Assembly: GCF_050624435.1 (NCBI RefSeq)
Contig: NC_134537.1
Location: forward strand, 125,216,086 to 125,280,085
Direction of reading: 5' to 3'
DNA: 64,000 nt
Origin: Tenrec ecaudatus
Lineage: Eukaryota; Chordata; Mammalia; Afrosoricida; Tenrecidae
The notes under the pieces are model-generated. The model was not told the DNA's origin. It worked only from the letters and a program-made list of their open reading frames with translations, and searched no databases. Both the position numbers and the translations under genes were made by a program. Position 1 is the first letter of the stretch. Every line of letters starts with the position of its first letter. Below, piece by piece: positions 58,651-64,000 of this stretch.

Positions 58651-59560
58651 AAGTAGCTCGCACCGTTTTGAATGTACGATTGCCACCGTGGGGTGCACGC
58701 TAACCGAAACTTTAGTCCAGTTCAGGGTTGCCTCGTGAACTCCAGGGCTTGGCTTGGATACCGCAGTTTCTTAGGTTCACCGCTCAAACCCATCCAACGC
58801 CTGCTTCCTCTCTCAATAATTCTTTAAATTAACAAGCACTGTTACCTCCTGTTGGACAACTGGTGTGTAGTGTGGAAACGTGAGCTGCTTATTTCTACCG
58901 CACGACACCTTTTCCTCTTGCAACTGTCTTTAATCCATTTTTACAATTTTACAAGAGACAACTGCCGCCTCAAGATGATTGTTGCCCTTCCAACTTTGGG
59001 CATGTGCTCTTAAGTAATAAGTGATAGAAAAGATCCGTTATGAATAAGTGATTTGGGACTTTGATGTAAAAATGCTCTAATAGGAATACGCAAGCAAAAA
59101 ATGTTCATGTCAGGTAAGATTAACCAGAACATGTAAATTACATATACATGTAATTTCATCTCATTAAAATAACACTACTGCCCCCCTTTCTGCCATTCTA
59201 AAAGTAGTTCTAATAAAATAGGACTAAAATTTGATCACTTGTTGAGGTTTTGTTCCTAGCTTTGCTGTTCTTTATTACTTTTCATTGTTAATTGCTAGAA
59301 TTTTAGAGAGGTGAAAAGATTTCAAATACCTGAATATTTAGAAGGTTTGAGGGGGATTCTTGCTTTTCCTTTCTTGACGTTTGGCGAGGGAGTGGGGTCA
59401 CCAGAAATCTAGGATCATATGACAGGTTAATGTGAGCATTGAAATGGGGGTTTCCTTTAATTTTGAATAGGTAATACAATTACATGGTTTCAAAAAGTTA
59501 TACAGTGAAAAGAATCCCTTCTATCCCTGTTTCAGTGATCCATTTTTCTAACCGGAAGCA
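58651..59560. other. Upstream flank, no gene recognised
   Basis: AT-rich. Near 59455-59520 a segment ('ggtaatacaattacatggtt') recalls the 3' UTR of ancient L1, but this is weak. Confidence 0.35.
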
Positions 59561-59580
59561 ACGAATAAGACCTCTTTTCT

Positions 59581-60200
59581 TTCTTTTTTAAAAAATCATT
59601 TTATTGGGGGCTCATACAACTCTTACCACAATCCATATATACATCAATCGTGTAAAGCACATTTGTCCATTCATTGCCGTCATCATTATTAAAACATTTA
59701 CTCTCCACTTAAGTCCCTGGCATCAACTCCTCATTTCCCCCCTCCTTCCTCACTCCCCCTTCCCTCATGAACCCTTGATATTTAATAAATTATTATTTTG
59801 TCATGTCTTCATCCACTTTTCTGTTGTCCATCCTCCAGGGACGAGGTTATATGTAGATCCTTGTAATCAGTTCCCCCTTTTGAACCCACCCTCCCTTGAC
59901 CCGCTATCACCACTCTCACCACTGGATCATCCCCCCTGAATTTCCTGTGTTTCCAGTTCCTATCTGTACCCGTGTATCTGGTCTAGCCAGATTTGTAAGG
60001 TAGAATTGGGATCATGATAGTGGGGGTAGGGGGTAGAGGGAGGAAGCATTTAAGAACTAGAAGATAGTTGTATGTTTCATCCTTGCTACACTGCATCCTG
60101 ACTGGCTCGTCTGCTCCCTGGGATCCTTCTGTAAGGGGATGTCCAATTGCCTACAGATGGGCTTTGGTTCTCCACTCCATACTCCCCCTTGTTCACAAGG
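59581..60200 (-). mobile_element. L1-type LINE 3' UTR with target duplication
   Basis: Flanked by AAGACCTCTTTTCT (59567-59580) and AAGACCTGTTTTCT (60201-60214), with 13 of 14 positions identical. Reversed terminal block from 'aaaatcattttattgggggc' to 'ccacttgttcac'-type end 'ccccttgttcacaagg'. Confidence 0.92.
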
Positions 60201-60394
60201 AAGACCTGTTTTCTAGGTAGATTTTAATATACAGTCTACACATGTACCTAAATATGTCCCTTCCCTTACTTTTTTAAAACAAAAATGACTAATTATGCAC
60301 AGCATTCTGCATCTGTTTTTAATCTGTAAAATTCTGATAATGTGCTTATTAGTTAGGATTAATACATTAATTTTTTAATGTCTAGGGAAAGTTT

Positions 60395-60582
60395 AGGATC
60401 CTTGATGTAGTGGCTTTCCCACTGGGTTGCTACCCAAAAGGTCTGCAGTGGGAAACCAGTTGCTCCCAGGGAGAAGAAAGATTAGGCTGTTGAGTTCTAG
60501 AAAGAGAGACAGCCCCAGAAACCCACAGGGGCAGTTGCTATTAGTCATAATTGAGCTAATGGCAGTGAGTTAGGTTTTTTGA
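60395..60582 (+). repeat. AfroSINE, forward orientation, diverged
   Basis: Head 'ggatccttgatgtagtggct', 'aaaggtctgcagtgggaaac', 'agaaacccacaggggcagtt', tail 'gagctaatggcagtgag'. Confidence 0.75.
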
Positions 60583-60611
60583 GGGGAGACTTGATACTTT
60601 TATGATATTAA

Positions 60612-61015
60612 ATCTTTTTTTTCTAGGACCTGAATAAGGAAGACCTAGGAAGAATCAATCATTTCATTTGAATTATGCTATTGCCAAAGAATATTGAAAC
60701 TACCATGGACTGCCAAAAGAAGCAATAAATTGGTCTTGGAAGAAGTACAGCCAGAATGCTCTTTAGAAGCAAGGATGGCAAGCTTTGTCTCATATACTTT
60801 GGACATGTTATCAGGAGTGGCTAGCCCTGGAAAAGGACCTCACGCTTGCTAAAGTTGAGCAGCAAAAATAAGGCTGCCAGCGGCTGCAACAATCAGCTCC
60901 CAACCTAACAGTGCTGAGGAGGGTGCAGGACGGTTCAGTTTCCTTCTGCTGTGCACAGTCACCAGGACTGGACTCCACTCCACGACACCTGTCCACGAAC
61001 CACATTCAGGAACAG
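60612..61015 (+). mobile_element. RTE C-terminal fragment
   Basis: 'ctgaataaggaagacctagg', 'ccatggactgccaaaagaag', 'ggaagaagtacagccagaat', 'acatactttggacatgtt'-like text and 'tgctgaggagggtgcaggac' follow the RTE C-terminus. Frames are broken. Confidence 0.85.
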
Positions 61016-61159
61016 GATGTGCCTTCGTGTTTGCTCAGATCTTCTCTTATGTTGTTTTGATTTCAGTAGTTGCTCCCATCTTTCATTCAGCCCAAGTTGC
61101 TTCCTCTTGATTTCTTTTTATGGTCAATAGCAAGTTTGCACCAACAACATTCTGAGTAT

Positions 61160-61510
61160 AAGCCTCTGAGTCCCTTTCAACTCCTGGCAATCCCATTTGT
61201 GAAAGCGTAGAACTGCTCTCAAGGGTTTCTCTCTCTCTTTTTCAAACCATTTTATTGGGAGCTAATCCAGACAGTGTACCATTCCATAGCTCAATCATAT
61301 CAAGCAGTTGTACAATCGCTGGAACAACCAATTTCAAAACATTTTCTTCTTGAACTTGATATCAGCTGTCCCCTCCATAGGGTTGTCAATGGCTGATTTT
61401 TCAGAAGGAGGTCACTAGACATTTCTTCCAAGGTGCTTCTAGGTGGACTCGAACTTCTGACTTACCAGCTGCCTAGTGCCTTAACCATTTACATCACACA
61501 GGGATTCTTC
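61160..61510 (-). repeat. AfroSINE, reverse, split by an L1 tail
   Basis: The SINE tail half is at 61160-61230 ('gcgtagaactgctctcaagg') and the head half at about 61385-61510 ('aggtggactcgaacttctga', 'ttacatcacacagggatt'). Between them, 61235-61375 is an L1 3' UTR fragment in reverse orientation ('aaccattttattgggagcta'). Confidence 0.7.
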
Positions 61511-62214
61511 TGCATCTGGAGTAATTCCTGATATTGACAAACGATTCTTCATCTATGTGTTAAGCATTTCTTGTTAAATTTATTCCAAAAAAATTTATTC
61601 CCAGGTGGTTAGGTGCTTTCATCTTTTTTAATATGGTATCTTCTAATTATCATTAGCATATCTAAAAGCTGCCTTAATGAATTCTTTTTGCTTATGAAAA
61701 CAGTTGTTTAGTTTTCTTAGGTGTCCCATGCATACAATCATTATCATAAAAATTTGCCTACTGTTTTTTGGTTTTCCTACCTCTTTTACCTGCAGAAAAG
61801 ATTAAGTGATAGTAATAAAAGATAATAACTATATTTTTATTTATGTTCATGAAAATGCTTTTGGATGGTGAAATCTGGCTTGTTAGCAATGTTCATTTTA
61901 TCAAGGGTCTATTTAAACATATGAAAATTTGTTAAGTGCTCTGGAGGTTTAATTGACAGGGTTGTCTTTTTCTTTTTAACCAATGAATTTGGTGGATTAA
62001 ATGATACAGAGTTTCTAATACTAAATCTTCCTGTGTTTCTACAATAAGCCTTACTTGGTTATGGTATTAAATATACACTGTTGAATTGTGTTTGCTTACA
62101 TTATTTTAGATTTTATATTTGTGAATATTTTTACTGTGATAAAATAGAAAAATTTCCAATTTAGTCATTTTAAGTGCATAATTAAATGGCATGGATTACA
62201 TTCACAATGTTGTA
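61511..62214. other. No recognisable gene
   Basis: AT-rich, possibly ancient L1 body, but not securely placed. Confidence 0.3.
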
Positions 62215-62665
62215 TGTGGTTTGGTTTTGTGACAACCTGGTCTCACTTGTAAGAAGTTATTGGAAAAGTCCAACCTATCATGTCACAGCCTGGAGACCCA
62301 TGTCTTGTTGGAGCTGTGGCCTATTTCTAAGAGACCCTGTGGAGAACTGGTCTCTTGTACTGCTCTTCTGTTTTCTGCCTGCGTGGATCCTGCATCTGGT
62401 TTCTGGGGCCAGTGACCCATGTCGCCTGCCAGCCTTGGGAGCTGTCAGTACCTTACCATGTTCCTACCCAGACTCTGCATGCACTGGTCTATGATCTCCT
62501 GGCTTCCAGCTTTGCCTTTCTGCTTCGTCTGCTAGGGGTCCCCCAGCTAGCTTCGGACCCCCGCACTTGGGTTGGCGTACGCAGGGCTACTCCCTTTATA
62601 TACATTTCTTTCTTGGTATAAAATTCTTCCTTATACACACATTCGTGTCTCCAGTTTCATTGCTC
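62215..62665 (+). repeat. ERVL-type LTR
   Basis: Same family as 40745-41385, in the opposite orientation ('gtgacccatgtcgcctgcca', 'gggttggcgtacgcagggct', ending with a T-rich 'ttataaaattcttccttata'-like TATA/poly(A) region). An open frame across it is chance. Confidence 0.6.
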
Positions 62666-62709
62666 AAGGAAATCCATCCTAACATGTTAAGAGCCAAATT
62701 CATCAACAC

Positions 62710-63290
62710 TATCATGGATTGAATTGCGTGCCCTATAAATATGTGCCATTTTGTCTGGGTCATGATTCGCAGCTGTTTGGCAGTTATGTAATGATGAATA
62801 ATAGCAGTTATATGATGCCCCTCCCCCATGATGTGATCTGATATGATAAACCAATAAAAGGATTAGAGTAGGGAATAATACCCATGACCCAGATCCTATA
62901 TAAGGAAAGTCTCACTAAGATGTGGCCCGAAACGCCTTTTAACCTTACAAGAAATGAAAGGAGATTGAAGAGATCCTAGGGGACTCCTACCACCCAAAAG
63001 AAGACCCAGAAGTGGAGTCTGTTCTTTGAATGTGGGGTCCCTGCCCTGAAAAACTAGATCCAGGGGAAGATGAAAGCCAAGCTACATGGCGATCTCTAAG
63101 TATGCTGGGCCTTCTGATGCCGAAAGAGGACAAAGGAAGACTCTTCCCTAGATCCAAAAAGGAGAGAAAGCTTCCCCCTACAGCCAGTGCCCCAATGGAA
63201 ACTTCTAGCCTCTTCAGCTGTGAGAGACTAAACCATCCACTTGTGATATTTCTGCCAAAGCAGCACTATATAACTAAGCCAACCGCTATT
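62710..63290 (+). repeat. LTR-like element, MaLR/ERVL type
   Basis: Starts 'atggattgaattgcgtgccc', the typical opening of several mammalian LTRs of this class. It contains 'ccaataaaaggattagagta' and 'atcctatataaggaaagtct' (TATA-like), and 'gccccaatggaaacttctag' near its end. Confidence 0.5.
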
Positions 63291-63379
63291 TATTTCCAAC
63301 ACGTTTCATCTTAGCAAGCACAAATTCTGTACCCATTAAGCAATAGCTCCCCATTCTCTCGTCCTCCAAACTCCTGTTA

Positions 63380-63512
63380 ACCACTAATCTAATTTCTGTT
63401 CTTAAAATTTTGCCCGCTCTAGTTATTTCATATAAGTGGAATCACAATATTTTCCTTTTGTGTCTGGCTTATTTCATGAAGCATAATGCTCTCAAGGCTC
63501 ATTCACATTGTA
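63380..63512 (-). mobile_element. Ancient L1M 3' fragment
   Basis: 'atttcatataagtggaatca' then 'tgtgtctggcttatttcatg' and 'gctctcaaggctcattcaca' match the common L1M 3' region. Confidence 0.65.
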
Positions 63513-63519
63513 TGCTATT

Positions 63520-64000
63520 TTTAAAAATGTTTTATTAGGGGCTTATACAACTCATCACAACACATACATACATCAATTGTGTAAAGCACATCTGTACATT
63601 CATTGCCCTCATCATTTTCAAAGCATTTTCTCTCCACTTAAGCCCTTTGCATCAGGTCCTCTTTTTTCCCCCCTCCCTCCCTGCTCCCCCTCCCTCATGA
63701 GCCCTTGATAATTTATAAATTATTATTTTGTCATATCTTACACTGTCCGACATCTCCCTTCACCCCCTTTTCTGTTGTCCTTCCCCCAGGGAGGAGGTCA
63801 TATGTAGATCCTTGTAATTGGTTCCCTCTTTCCAACCCACTCTCCCTCTACCCTCCCAGTATCGCCACTCACACCCCTGGTCCTGAAGGTATCATCCGCC
63901 CTGGATTCCCTGTGCCTCCAGCTCCTATCTGCACCAGTGTACATCCTCTGCTCTATTCAGACTTGCAAGGTAGAATTCGGATCATGAGAGTGGGGGCAGG
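63520..64000 (-). mobile_element. L1-type LINE 3' UTR, runs off the window
   Basis: Reversed terminal block beginning 'aaaatgttttattaggggct' and continuing to 'aggtagaattcggatcatga' at the window edge. Its 5' truncation point lies outside. Confidence 0.87.

Overview
The window is nuclear DNA from a placental mammal, and the repeats point to Afrotheria, most likely a tenrec such as Echinops telfairi. Three repeat groups support this: tRNA-derived AfroSINE copies; an RTE/BovB-type LINE whose 3' end resembles the AfroSINE tail; and four short hAT elements that match SPIN, a transposon reported from tenrec, bushbaby, bats, murine rodents, opossum, frog and lizard but from few other mammals. Family names and the species call rest on recognition, not on a database search.

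Only one conventional multi-exon gene is visible: CDKN2AIP (CARF, collaborator of ARF) on the minus strand at 55489-58046. It has three coding exons, consensus splice sites, an intact 574-codon reading frame, a CpG-island promoter and a long 3' flank free of young repeats. In human the locus is at 4q35.1 and the next gene downstream is ING2. No ING2 exon is visible in the 55 kb downstream here.

The rest is intergenic DNA made largely of nested retroelements. 0-6.5 kb: AfroSINEs, an L1 3' end and a TG microsatellite. 6.5-10.9 kb: an RPS12 processed pseudogene split by an env-less ERV-L provirus (protease/RT, RNase H, integrase and a downstream dUTPase; gag and 5' LTR missing). 11.2-12.2 kb: an LTR abutting a 5'-truncated SLC25A35 retrocopy. 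14.5-28.1 kb: SPIN elements, a composite L1 insertion, a U2 snRNA fragment, an RTE carrying an LTR, an L1 and a SPIN, a hAT transposase remnant, and an L1 with a 3' transduction. 30.5-36.2 kb: a solo ERV-L LTR, then a minus-strand RTE carrying an intact RPS26 retrocopy, an LTR, an RPL13 pseudogene and an L1 tail. 38.9-54 kb: further RTE, L1, LTR, SPIN and SINE copies. 59.5-64 kb: more L1 3' ends and LTRs.

Target-site duplications are readable at many insertions, so their relative order can be worked out. RTE copies are the usual hosts. L1, LTRs, retrocopies and SPIN landed in them later. Within the window, AfroSINE probably depended on RTE for movement, while the young L1 family probably supplied the machinery for the retrocopies, the U2 fragment and the poly(A)-only insertion.
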